Below are positions 1 through 8,361 of a stretch of DNA of 64,000 nt, in pieces. This DNA comes from Diaphorobacter limosus. GTDB lineage: Bacteria; Pseudomonadota; Gammaproteobacteria; Burkholderiales; Burkholderiaceae_C. The notes under the pieces are model-generated. The model saw only the letters and a program-made list of their open reading frames with translations. It searched no databases and had not been told where the DNA came from. Numbering within the stretch: position 1 is the first letter of the stretch; the number at the start of each line of letters is the position of its first letter. A program made the position numbers and the translations under genes. Where the stretch lies: positions 3,375,001 to 3,439,000 of the forward strand of contig NZ_CP136921.1 in assembly GCF_033100095.1 (NCBI RefSeq). The letters run 5' to 3'.

Positions 1-727
1 ATTCACGATCTGCGAGGGCCTGCGCTCCGATATTGCTGGTCGTGGCGTCGATCCCGCCAAGGTGACTGTCATTCCCAACGCTGTCGATACCCAGGCCTTC
101 CAGGCATCGCAGGCGCCCGACCCCGCCTTGAAGCGGTCTTTGAACCTCGATGGCAAGCTGGTTCTGGGCTTTGTCGGTTCGTTCTACGCCTACGAAGGGT
201 TGGACTTGCTGATCCAGGCCTTGCCGGCGATCCTGCGGGCCAATCCCGCCGTGGCCTTGCTGCTGGTTGGCGGTGGGCCTGAGGACGCGCGCCTGCGCGA
301 GCAGGTATCTCGCCTGCAACTCGACGCCCATGTGGTGTTTACCGGGCGTGTGCCGCACAAGCAGGTCAGCCGCTACTACGACCTGATCGACGTGCTGGCC
401 TATCCGCGCCATTCCATGCGGTTGACCGAACTGGTCACGCCGCTCAAGCCGCTGGAAGCCATGGCGCAGCAAAAGCTCTTTGTCGCATCCGCAGTCGGGG
501 GGCATAAAGAGCTGGTGGAGCACATGAAGACCGGCGTGCTTTTTGAAGCCGGCAACAAGGATGCGTTGGCACAGGCTCTGCTGGACCTGCTGAACCACAG
601 GCAGGCCTGGCCCGCTCTCAAGGCCAACGGCCGGGCATTTGTCGAGTCGGTACGCAACTGGCGCAACAGCGTCGCCAACTACAAACCCGTGTATGAACGG
701 ATCACGCAGAAGAAGGTGCAAGCATGA
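1..727 (+). CDS. Glycosyltransferase family 4, 3' part (5' end outside window)
   Basis: The frame is open from base 2 and ends at TGA 725-727, so this is the C-terminal part (about 240 residues) of a larger GT-B glycosyltransferase. The visible part covers the C-terminal Rossmann lobe: [11 protein letters not shown], then [16 protein letters not shown], then a nucleotide-sugar binding region ending in [12 protein letters not shown], where the conserved second Glu of family 4 lies. Such enzymes add a sugar to a lipid-linked glycan on the cytoplasmic face of the inner membrane. The sequence and its position before wecB resemble the exosortase A-associated glycosyltransferase family (TIGR04063), but that assignment is from memory. 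It overlaps wecB by ATGA, so the two are translationally coupled. Confidence 0.85.
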   Translation, partial: FTICEGLRSDIAGRGVDPAKVTVIPNAVDTQAFQASQAPDPALKRSLNLDGKLVLGFVGSFYAYEGLDLLIQALPAILRANPAVALLLVGGGPEDARLREQVSRLQLDAHVVFTGRVPHKQVSRYYDLIDVLAYPRHSMRLTELVTPLKPLEAMAQQKLFVASAVGGHKELVEHMKTGVLFEAGNKDALAQALLDLLNHRQAWPALKANGRAFVESVRNWRNSVANYKPVYERITQKKVQA

Positions 728-1863
728 AGGTGATGGTGGTGTTTGGAACCCGGCCCGAGGCCATCAAGATGGCCCCGCTGGTCAAGGCCCTGCAGCAGGC
801 AGCGCCTGCGTTACAGACAGTGGTGTGCGTCACCGCGCAGCACCGCGAAATGCTCGACCAGGTGCTGCGCCTGTTCGACCTGCAGCCCGAGTACGACCTG
901 AACGTGATGAAGCCAGGGCAGGATCTGTTCGACATCACCACCCAGATCCTCACGGGGCTAAAACCCGTGCTGGCGGCCGAGCAGCCCGATCTGGTGCTGG
1001 TGCATGGCGATACGTCCACCACCCTGGCGGCCAGCCTGGCCGCGTACTACACGCGGGCCAAGGTGGGGCATGTAGAGGCCGGCCTGCGCACCAATAACAA
1101 GTGGGCCCCGTTCCCCGAGGAAATGAACCGCCGCCTGACTGGCGCCATGACCGACGTCCACTTCGCCCCCACGGCAACGGCCAAGGCCAACCTGCTGCGC
1201 GAAGGCGTCTCTGCCGACGCCATCCACGTCACCGGCAACACCGTGATTGATGCCCTCTTGGCCGTGGTGGACAAGCTGCGTGCAGACGCGGAGCTGCGCC
1301 AGCGCCTGGACAAGGAGTTCTCGTTTCTCGACCCCAACCGCCGCCTCATCCTGGTTACGGGCCATCGCCGGGAGAATTTTGGCGAAGGCTTCCAGAACAT
1401 CTGCCACGCATTGGCAGACATTGCCTCCGCCCACCCAGACGTGCAAGTGCTGTACCCGGTACACCTCAACCCCAATGTGCGCCAGCCCGTGCACGACATC
1501 CTGGCGGCGCGTCAGCTTGATAACGTCCACCTCATCGACCCCGTGGACTATCTGCCGTTTGTTTACCTGATGGACAGGGCGCATCTCATCATCACCGACT
1601 CGGGCGGTGTGCAGGAAGAGGCGCCCTCGCTGGGCAAGCCCGTGCTCGTGATGCGCGAAACCACCGAACGGCCCGAGGCTGTTGAGGCCGGCACGGTGCG
1701 CCTGGTAGGCACGAATCGGCAAAAGCTCGTGGCCGAGGCAGAGCGCCTGCTGGCCGACCCAGCTGCCTATGCGGCCATGGCACAGGCACACAACCCCTAT
1801 GGAGACGGCCAGGCCTCGCAACGCATTGTCAAAACACTATTAAATTTGAAGAACAAGGAGTAA
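724..1863 (+). CDS. wecB: UDP-N-acetylglucosamine 2-epimerase (non-hydrolysing)
   Basis: Interconverts UDP-GlcNAc and UDP-ManNAc in the cytoplasm, the first step to UDP-ManNAcA. At 379 aa it has the normal family length. It starts with the Rossmann strand [19 protein letters not shown] and carries [31 protein letters not shown] and [15 protein letters not shown], the set that forms the UDP and catalytic site in WecB/MnaA enzymes. The ATG sits inside the stop of the preceding glycosyltransferase (ATGA overlap). wecC follows four bases after the stop, and its ribosome binding site AAGGAG runs into the wecB stop codon, so both genes are one operon. Confidence 0.95.
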   Translation: MKVMVVFGTRPEAIKMAPLVKALQQAAPALQTVVCVTAQHREMLDQVLRLFDLQPEYDLNVMKPGQDLFDITTQILTGLKPVLAAEQPDLVLVHGDTSTTLAASLAAYYTRAKVGHVEAGLRTNNKWAPFPEEMNRRLTGAMTDVHFAPTATAKANLLREGVSADAIHVTGNTVIDALLAVVDKLRADAELRQRLDKEFSFLDPNRRLILVTGHRRENFGEGFQNICHALADIASAHPDVQVLYPVHLNPNVRQPVHDILAARQLDNVHLIDPVDYLPFVYLMDRAHLIITDSGGVQEEAPSLGKPVLVMRETTERPEAVEAGTVRLVGTNRQKLVAEAERLLADPAAYAAMAQAHNPYGDGQASQRIVKTLLNLKNKE

Positions 1864-1867
1864 TGCC

Positions 1868-3088
1868 ATGGCGCGCGAACTGCAAAAAATTATCGTAATG
1901 GGCCTGGGCTACATTGGTCTGCCAACGGCCTCCATGCTGGCCACCAAGGGCCACCAGGTGCTTGGCGTCGATGTCAACGCACAGGCCGTTGACATCATCA
2001 ATTCGGGCCGCATCCACATCGTCGAACCAGACCTGGACATCCTCGTCAAGTCGGCAGTCAACAGCGGCAACCTGAAGGCGTCCCTGACGCCCGAGGAGGG
2101 CGACACGTTCATCCTGGCGGTGCCCACGCCATTCAAAGAGGTGGACGGCAACCCCAAGGCGCCCGACCTGGCCTATATCGAGACCGCCACGCGTGCCATT
2201 GCGCCATTTTTGCGCGAAGACAACCTGATCATCCTGGAGTCCACCTCACCTGTTGGAACCACCGAGCGCGTGCAAGAAATCATTGTTGCCATGCGCCCTG
2301 AACTGGCTGGCAAGATCCACACGGCGCATTGCCCCGAGCGTGTCTTGCCTGGGCAAATCCTGCGCGAGCTGGTGGATAACGACCGCATCATCGGCGGCAC
2401 CACCAAGGCCGCAGTGGCAAAGGCCAAGGCGCTCTACAAGACCTTTTGCAACGGCGCCATTCTGGAGACCGACAGCCGCACGGCAGAAATGTCCAAGCTG
2501 GTCGAAAACTCCTTCCGTGACGTGAACATCGCGTTTGCGAACGAGTTGTCCGTCATCTGCGACCACCTGGGCATCAACGTTTGGGAGGCCATTGCCCTGG
2601 CCAACCGCCATCCGCGCGTGAACATCCTGCAGCCCGGGCCCGGCGTGGGTGGGCACTGCATCGCGGTAGACCCCTGGTTCATCGTGGCCAGTGCACCCGC
2701 CCAGTCACGCTTGATTCGTACCGCGCGCGAGGTCAACGACGCCAAGCCCGACTGGGTGATCGCCAAGGTCAAGGCCAAGGCGGCACGTTTTCACGAGCCG
2801 GTGATTGGCTGCCTGGGCCTGAGCTTCAAGGCGAATATCGACGACTTGCGAGAGTCGCCATCCATGGACATAGTCCACCACCTGCACCAGTCGGGCATAG
2901 GCAAGATCATGGCCTGCGACCCCAATGTGCGCAAAGAGAAGGCACCCTTTGCGCTGTACGACCTGAAAACCGTGATCAAGGAGGCCGACATCCTCTTGCT
3001 GCTGGTGGATCACGAAGAGTTCAAGGACATCGACCCCCAGGTCATCAAGGACAAGGTGGTCATCGATACCAAGGGCGTGCTGCGGTGA
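1868..3088 (+). CDS. wecC: UDP-N-acetyl-D-mannosamine dehydrogenase
   Basis: Oxidises UDP-ManNAc to UDP-ManNAcA with two NAD+, supplying an acidic amino-sugar donor. The 406 aa protein has the N-terminal NAD-binding motif GLGYIGLPTA, the middle domain with ALANRHPRVNILQPGPG, and the catalytic cysteine in GVGGHCIAVDPW. The C-terminal UDP-binding domain begins near IGCLGLSFKANIDDLRESP. AAGGAG lies seven bases before the ATG. Its position directly after wecB supports WecC over the closely related UDP-GlcNAc and UDP-Glc dehydrogenases. A different UDP-sugar dehydrogenase is encoded two genes later, so the locus has two separate uronate routes. Confidence 0.93.
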   Translation: MARELQKIIVMGLGYIGLPTASMLATKGHQVLGVDVNAQAVDIINSGRIHIVEPDLDILVKSAVNSGNLKASLTPEEGDTFILAVPTPFKEVDGNPKAPDLAYIETATRAIAPFLREDNLIILESTSPVGTTERVQEIIVAMRPELAGKIHTAHCPERVLPGQILRELVDNDRIIGGTTKAAVAKAKALYKTFCNGAILETDSRTAEMSKLVENSFRDVNIAFANELSVICDHLGINVWEAIALANRHPRVNILQPGPGVGGHCIAVDPWFIVASAPAQSRLIRTAREVNDAKPDWVIAKVKAKAARFHEPVIGCLGLSFKANIDDLRESPSMDIVHHLHQSGIGKIMACDPNVRKEKAPFALYDLKTVIKEADILLLLVDHEEFKDIDPQVIKDKVVIDTKGVLR

Positions 3089-3131
3089 TCTGCTCTGCCT
3101 TGCTTAACACGTTATTCGCCCGGGGTGGGGC

Positions 3132-4337
3132 GTGAAGATTCTTCTCTTCTCCACCCTGTACCCCAGCGCGGTGCGGCCCATCCACGGCATCTTCGTGGAG
3201 ACGCGCCTGCGCGAGCTGCTCAAGACTGGCGAGGTGCAGGCCAAGGTGGTGGCGCCGGTGCCTTGGTTCCCCTTCAAGGCGGCGCGGTTTGGCTCTTATG
3301 CCAAGTTTGCCGCCACGCCGCGCATGGAGCAGCGCAACGGGGTCGAAGTACACCACCCGCGTTACCTGCTGCCGCCCAAGGTGGGCATGAACATCGCCCC
3401 ATATGCCCTGGCCCTGGGTGCGCTGCCCACGCTACGCCGGCTGCAACGCAACGGGTTCGACTTTGATCTGATCGACGCCCACTATTACTACCCCGATGGC
3501 GTGGCCGCTGCGTTGCTGGCCAAATGGCTGGGCAAGCCTTTCGTGGTAACGGCGCGTGGCACCGACCTGAACCTCATTCCGCAGCACCGATTTGCGCGCA
3601 GACTGATTCTGCAGGCGGCAGAACAGGCGAGTGCTTCCATCGGCGTGTGCCAGGCACTCATGAATACTCTGGCGGACATGGGGGCGGATCGCTCCAAGCT
3701 CAACACGCTCCGCAATGGCGTGGACTTGGAGCGTTTCGTGCCCGAAGACCGCGCCCAGGCGCGTAGGCGCCTAGGCCTTCAGCCAGAGGGGCCTTATCTA
3801 CTCTCGGTGGGGCACCTGATCGAACGCAAGGGTCATCACATCGCTGTTGAGGCTTTGTCGTACCTGCCCGGCCTGAAGCTGTTGATCGCCGGAGCAGGCC
3901 CTGAGGAGAGTGCTTTGAACACCTTGGCCTGCCGCCTTGGGGTGGCCGACCGCGTGCATTGGGCCGGCGTGGTGCCCCAGAGCGAACTCAAGTGGTGGTA
4001 CAGCGCAGCGGACGTGCTGGCCCTGTGCAGTAGCCGTGAGGGGTGGGCCAATGTACTGCTGGAGTCCATGGCCTGTGGCACGCCGGTGGTCGCCACCAAC
4101 ATCTGGGGGACACCCGAAGTAGTGAATACGCCCGCAGCAGGAGTCCTTATGGCGCGTCGCGATGCCCAAGCGTTGGCGCAGGCTTGGGAACATCTGCAGC
4201 GCCAGTTGCCTGCACGGCAGGCGACCCGTACCCATGCCGAGACATTTTCTTGGGCAGCGACCACCCAGGGGCAACTGGATTTGTTTGCGCGTGTGCTTGG
4301 GTTTCCGTCTAGTCCTTACCGATCATTGAACATATGA
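3132..4337 (+). CDS. Glycosyltransferase family 4
   Basis: A 401 aa GT-B enzyme that should transfer a sugar from a nucleotide donor to the growing polysaccharide repeat unit. The N-terminal acceptor lobe starts [21 protein letters not shown]. The C-terminal donor lobe has [26 protein letters not shown] and the EX7E motif in [19 protein letters not shown] use the GTG start at 3132, because the reading frame matches the family from its first residue and a G-rich stretch precedes it. No ATG lies close by. The gene overlaps ugd by ATGA, so the two are coupled. Donor and acceptor cannot be read from the sequence. Confidence 0.88.
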   Translation: MKILLFSTLYPSAVRPIHGIFVETRLRELLKTGEVQAKVVAPVPWFPFKAARFGSYAKFAATPRMEQRNGVEVHHPRYLLPPKVGMNIAPYALALGALPTLRRLQRNGFDFDLIDAHYYYPDGVAAALLAKWLGKPFVVTARGTDLNLIPQHRFARRLILQAAEQASASIGVCQALMNTLADMGADRSKLNTLRNGVDLERFVPEDRAQARRRLGLQPEGPYLLSVGHLIERKGHHIAVEALSYLPGLKLLIAGAGPEESALNTLACRLGVADRVHWAGVVPQSELKWWYSAADVLALCSSREGWANVLLESMACGTPVVATNIWGTPEVVNTPAAGVLMARRDAQALAQAWEHLQRQLPARQATRTHAETFSWAATTQGQLDLFARVLGFPSSPYRSLNI

Positions 4338-5500
4338 AAATCGCTATCGTCGGCACCGGCTACGTTGGCCTGTCTATTGCCACCTTGCTGGCTCAGCATC
4401 ACGACGTGGTTGCGCTGGATATCGATCCCGTCAAAGTTGATCGGATCAATCATCGCCATGCACCCATCGAAGACACTGACATCGAGCGTTTCTTTGCCAG
4501 CAAGCCCCTCAAGCTGCGTGCAACGCTCGAACCGCGCGAAGCGTATGAGGGGACCGACTTTGTCGTTATTGCAACGCCCACCGATTACGACCCAGTAAGC
4601 AACTACTTCAATACCGGCAGCGTCGAATCGGTGATTTGCAGCGTGATGCAGATCGCTCCACAAGCGCTGATGGTCATAAAATCCACCGTGCCTGTGGGTT
4701 TTACTGCACGTGTGCGAGCGCGGCACCAATGCAGCAATCTCATCTTTTCGCCAGAATTTTTGCGCGAGGGTAAGGCTCTGCACGACAACCTGTACCCCAG
4801 CCGCATTGTGGTGGGCGACAAATCTGCCCGTGCCCGTGCGTTTGCGGGCCTGTTGTTGGAGGGGGCTGAGAAAAAAGACGTCCCTGTATTACTGACTGAC
4901 AGCACAGAGGCTGAAGCTATCAAGCTCTTTGCCAATACGTATCTAGCTATGCGAGTCGCCTTCTTCAATGAGCTTGATACCTACGCCGCGACCCATGGCC
5001 TGGATACCCGACAGATCATAGAAGGTGTGGGCCTCGATCCACGCATCGGCAGCCACTACAACAACCCTAGCTTCGGCTACGGTGGCTACTGCCTGCCCAA
5101 GGACACCAAGCAACTGTTGGCCAATTATCAGAACGTACCGCAAACGTTGATTGGCGCCATTGTTGCCGCGAACGTCACACGCAAGGATTTCATTGCAGAC
5201 GATATCTTGCGCCGCCAGCCGGGCACCGTGGGCATACACCGTCTGATCATGAAGGCTGGAAGCGACAACTTTCGCGCCAGCAGCGTTCAGGGCGTGATGA
5301 AGCGCCTGAAGGCTAAGGGCCTGCAGGTGCTGGTGTATGAGCCAGCTCTTGCGCAGGAGGATTTTTTTGGATCGCCCGTGCTGCGTGACCTAAATGATTT
5401 CAAGCAGCGTTGCGACCTTATTGTCGCTAACCGCCATACCGCTGACCTGGCCGACGTCGCTCACAAGGTCTATACCCGCGATCTATTTGGAAGCGATTGA
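4334..5500 (+). CDS. ugd: UDP-glucose 6-dehydrogenase
   Basis: Oxidises UDP-glucose to UDP-glucuronate, feeding acidic residues into the polymer. At 388 aa it matches the length of the Escherichia coli Ugd type. The N-terminal motif is [19 protein letters not shown], followed by [12 protein letters not shown]. The catalytic cysteine is in [14 protein letters not shown], and SPEFLREG and IVVGDK are typical of this subfamily. The start overlaps the stop of the preceding glycosyltransferase. The next gene encodes a UDP-glucuronate epimerase-like protein, the expected user of this product. Confidence 0.93.
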   Translation: MKIAIVGTGYVGLSIATLLAQHHDVVALDIDPVKVDRINHRHAPIEDTDIERFFASKPLKLRATLEPREAYEGTDFVVIATPTDYDPVSNYFNTGSVESVICSVMQIAPQALMVIKSTVPVGFTARVRARHQCSNLIFSPEFLREGKALHDNLYPSRIVVGDKSARARAFAGLLLEGAEKKDVPVLLTDSTEAEAIKLFANTYLAMRVAFFNELDTYAATHGLDTRQIIEGVGLDPRIGSHYNNPSFGYGGYCLPKDTKQLLANYQNVPQTLIGAIVAANVTRKDFIADDILRRQPGTVGIHRLIMKAGSDNFRASSVQGVMKRLKAKGLQVLVYEPALAQEDFFGSPVLRDLNDFKQRCDLIVANRHTADLADVAHKVYTRDLFGSD

Positions 5501-5523
5501 TTTTTCACCGGAACGCTCTGTCC

Positions 5524-6531
5524 ATGAATATTTTCATTACCGGTACGGCCGGCTTTATTGGTTACCACCTGGCAGATCTATTTTTGCGCCAGGGTCATAC
5601 CGTGCATGGCTACGACGGCATTACTGACTACTACGATATCCGCCTAAAACAGGCCCGCCATCAGTTACTGCGTCAATACCCCCAGTTCACGGCGACGGAA
5701 GCTTTGCTGGAAGAAGACGCAGTCCTGCAGGCTGCCATTGACGCCTGCCAGCCGCAGGTCATCATTCACCTCGCCGCGCAGGCAGGGGTGCGTTATAGCA
5801 TCGACAACCCACGCGCGTATGTCGATGCCAATATCGTCGGCACATTCAACGTCATGGAGGGTGCGCGTCGTCACAAGGTGCAACACCTGCTGATGGCATC
5901 TACCTCCTCAGTCTATGGGGCCAACAAAGAAATGCCGTATGCCGAGACGCACAAAGCCGATACGCAAATCTCTTTCTATGCTGCCACTAAAAAAGCCAAC
6001 GAAGCCATGGCGCACAGTTACGCCCACATATATGGCATAGCTACTACCATGTTTCGTTTCTTCACCGTGTACGGCCCATGGGGTAGGCCGGACATGGCAC
6101 TTTTCAAATTCACCAAGAATATTTTGGAGGGTAAACCGATAGACATCTACAACCACGGTGATATGTGGCGCGACTTCACCTATGTAAGTGACTTGGTACG
6201 TGGCATCGCACTCCTGCTAAATACAGCACCATCTGCAGTTAATGCCAATCCAAGCATTTCAAATGACAGCCTGTCTTCGGTTGCGCCCTGGCGAGTAGTA
6301 AATATTGGGAATTCGCAAAAGGTGCGATTGCTAGATTTTGTGGAGGCTATCGAAGATAGTTTAAACAAAAAAGCCATTCGTAATTATATGGATATGCAGC
6401 CCGGTGATGTGCCTGCCACTTGGGCTGATGCGAGCTTGTTGAACAAACTCACTGGGTACAAACCAAAAACTGACTTTAAGCATGGCGTAAAACAATTTGT
6501 TGAGTGGTATCGTGAATTTTATGATTGTTAA
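5524..6531 (+). CDS. NAD-dependent epimerase, UDP-glucuronate 4-epimerase-like
   Basis: A 335 aa short-chain dehydrogenase/reductase-fold epimerase. It probably converts UDP-GlcA to UDP-GalA, given its similarity to GAE/LpsL/Cap1J enzymes and its place right after ugd. It has the nucleotide motif TGTAGFIGYHL, the family sequence YDGITDYYDIRLKQ, the active site STSSVYG, and the Tyr-Lys pair in YAATKKANE. TVYGPWGRPDMA is typical of uronate epimerases. I use ATG 5524 instead of TTG 5497, because homologues start at this methionine and the longer form adds nine unrelated residues. The last third of the gene is more A+T rich, marking the start of the low-G+C part of the locus. Confidence 0.88.
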   Translation: MNIFITGTAGFIGYHLADLFLRQGHTVHGYDGITDYYDIRLKQARHQLLRQYPQFTATEALLEEDAVLQAAIDACQPQVIIHLAAQAGVRYSIDNPRAYVDANIVGTFNVMEGARRHKVQHLLMASTSSVYGANKEMPYAETHKADTQISFYAATKKANEAMAHSYAHIYGIATTMFRFFTVYGPWGRPDMALFKFTKNILEGKPIDIYNHGDMWRDFTYVSDLVRGIALLLNTAPSAVNANPSISNDSLSSVAPWRVVNIGNSQKVRLLDFVEAIEDSLNKKAIRNYMDMQPGDVPATWADASLLNKLTGYKPKTDFKHGVKQFVEWYREFYDC

Positions 6532-6892
6532 GTAATATGGGTGACGGTTAAATTTTCAAAGCGCAGCTATCATCATTATTCTGATTGAAATATACCATGA
6601 AAAATGACGATCTTGACAAGGTGTATAATTTTTCCGGGTTGAATATTGCGGCATTGATTTGCAGTAGCGGCATAATATTTCGCTGGGATTTTGTGTTTAG
6701 GTGCGGTTGATTATTTACTGGAGATGCGTGGGTGGAGGCAATAATTTTAGTGTTGGATATGGGCGTCATGCTGTATCTATGTTGGCGTATATATCGCTGG
6801 AAAGATGACCAGAGGCCCGGCCTTGGATTCCTACAGTATGACGAGAGTAATGAAAAACACTAGGCATCCGGTGGTGTTGCCTTGCAATATCT
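6532..6892 (+). other. 361-bp A+T-rich spacer with a cryptic reading frame
   Basis: No recognisable family lies between the epimerase and the O-ligase gene. The spacer holds one plus-strand frame from ATG 6597 to TAG 6863, interrupted once by TGA at 6708-6710. The second half of that frame is described separately as a possible small membrane protein. I saw no convincing terminator, and no promoter with both a -35 and a -10 element at good spacing, so transcription may simply run through. Confidence 0.5.
6732..6863 (+). CDS. Possible small single-span membrane protein (43 aa)
   Basis: A 43-codon frame starts at GTG 6732 with GGAG eight bases upstream (6720-6723) and ends at TAG 6861-6863. The product begins VEAIILVLDMGVMLYLCW, a hydrophobic stretch long enough to span a membrane, followed by the basic RIYRWK and an acidic, hydrophilic tail. 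It ends 29 bases before the O-ligase gene. The same frame is open upstream to ATG 6597 except for one TGA, so it may instead be the remnant of an 88-residue protein. No family is recognised. Confidence 0.35.
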   Translation: MEAIILVLDMGVMLYLCWRIYRWKDDQRPGLGFLQYDESNEKH

Positions 6893-8254
6893 ATGCGTGA
6901 CTTAGCTTTTGCCTTGATGCTGCTTGCGGTATTTCCGATGGCTTTGGCGCGCCCCTTCAATGCGTATTTGCTATGGGGTTGGACGGGAATGCTTGCGCCG
7001 ACCGCATATTTTTACGGATTCATGGTCGGGGTACGCGTAAATTTGGTCATGGCGCTGCTTACCTTGATGCTGCTGGCTTTGGGGCGGGTGCAATGGCGTA
7101 GTTACCAAAAGAATACATTGACGTGGATTTACGTGTTTTTTGCACTGCATGCGACGTTGGCGTATTTGTTTGCATACCCAGGCAATCCAAATAATGCCAC
7201 GTATCATGAGCTATTTATTAAGGGAATGTTGTTTGCGATTGCAATGCCATTTTTTGTGCGCGAACGCATCCATTTCCACGTCATGTTCATAGTCATTGCG
7301 CTCGGTTTGGGTGTTCACGGACTGCTGGGCGGTCTAAAGACTATCGCTACAGCCGGTGGGCATATCATGCAGGGCCCACAAGGCACCATGCTGGCTGATC
7401 GCAATCACCTGTCAGCAGCGTTGACGCTGGTGCTTCCGTTGCTCCTATATTTGCATGCGAACACGGTTAATAGAATTTTCCGTTTGGGTTATCTAGGAGC
7501 CTTTTGCGTACTAGTGGCCGCGATACTTGGTGGTGGATCCCGTGGCGGGTTTATTGCGTTGTCGGTAGTAGGTGTGTGGTTGGTTTTAACCACAAGGCGG
7601 AAGGGTTTGGCGATCATTCTGGTGGCCGCCGCCGTCATTGGATTTCTTGCGTTTGCTCCAGAAAACATTACTAATCGCATGACAACCATTCAAGAGATGG
7701 ACGACGATGCTTCATTTATGGGGCGGGTATATGCGTGGCGGGTAAGCTCTGCCATTGCCTTGGCCAATCCAGTGTTTGGTGGCGGTTTTCATGCCGTGCA
7801 AATTCAACCAATATGGGACAGCTTCAAAGAAGCGCACGGCTTGTTTGGCTTTATGAATCTGCCCCCACCAACTTTCAAGGCGAAGGCTGCTCACAGTATT
7901 TACTTTGAAGTGTTGGGAGATCTGGGATTCGTTGGGTTAGGAATTTTTTTAATAATCTTGGTTCGAGGGTTGCGTGCGCGGTGGATAATAAAGAAAACCG
8001 TAGTTCGACTTGGCTCTGGATATCAATGGGCACGAGATATGGCTGACATGCTAATGTTGGCTATACTGGCATATATGACTGGCGGAGCGGCGGTGAGTTT
8101 GGCCTACTATGAGGTGATCTACATGGTAGTCATGCTTATGGAGTTGTTGAAGCTTCATGTATTGCGCGCGCAATCTACTATAAATAGTGCCAAAACATCT
8201 TCTGTAGTAAGACACCCTCGTTTGGACAAATTGGTCGTCGCAAACGCAAAATAA
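6893..8254 (+). CDS. O-antigen ligase-like membrane protein, exosortase A-associated type
   Basis: A 453 aa polytopic inner-membrane protein of the Wzy_C / O-antigen ligase superfamily. It starts MRDLAFALMLLAVFPMALAR, and hydrophobic segments follow throughout the protein. The large periplasmic loop contains DRNHLSAAL and GGGSRGGF, the latter within the Wzy_C signature region, then GRVYAWRVSS and KAAHSIYFEVLGDLG. The start and overall pattern match the 'putative O-glycosylation ligase, exosortase A system-associated' family (TIGR03097). It could ligate glycan to an acceptor or polymerise repeat units. It has no close 3' neighbour: 107 bp separate it from the next gene. Confidence 0.85.
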   Translation: MRDLAFALMLLAVFPMALARPFNAYLLWGWTGMLAPTAYFYGFMVGVRVNLVMALLTLMLLALGRVQWRSYQKNTLTWIYVFFALHATLAYLFAYPGNPNNATYHELFIKGMLFAIAMPFFVRERIHFHVMFIVIALGLGVHGLLGGLKTIATAGGHIMQGPQGTMLADRNHLSAALTLVLPLLLYLHANTVNRIFRLGYLGAFCVLVAAILGGGSRGGFIALSVVGVWLVLTTRRKGLAIILVAAAVIGFLAFAPENITNRMTTIQEMDDDASFMGRVYAWRVSSAIALANPVFGGGFHAVQIQPIWDSFKEAHGLFGFMNLPPPTFKAKAAHSIYFEVLGDLGFVGLGIFLIILVRGLRARWIIKKTVVRLGSGYQWARDMADMLMLAILAYMTGGAAVSLAYYEVIYMVVMLMELLKLHVLRAQSTINSAKTSSVVRHPRLDKLVVANAK

Positions 8255-8361
8255 TGAATTTGTTTTATCATGATGGTCATATTATGCGCATATTTCATTG
8301 ATGCAAAAATGTAAGCATAACCCAAGGCTGCATAGTAATTTGCTGTGAACTGGGGGTGAAC

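Noticed and set aside
958-1821. Minus-strand 287-codon frame inside wecB
   Set aside because: It mirrors the wecB codons, and its His/Val/Gly-rich product has no recognisable domain.
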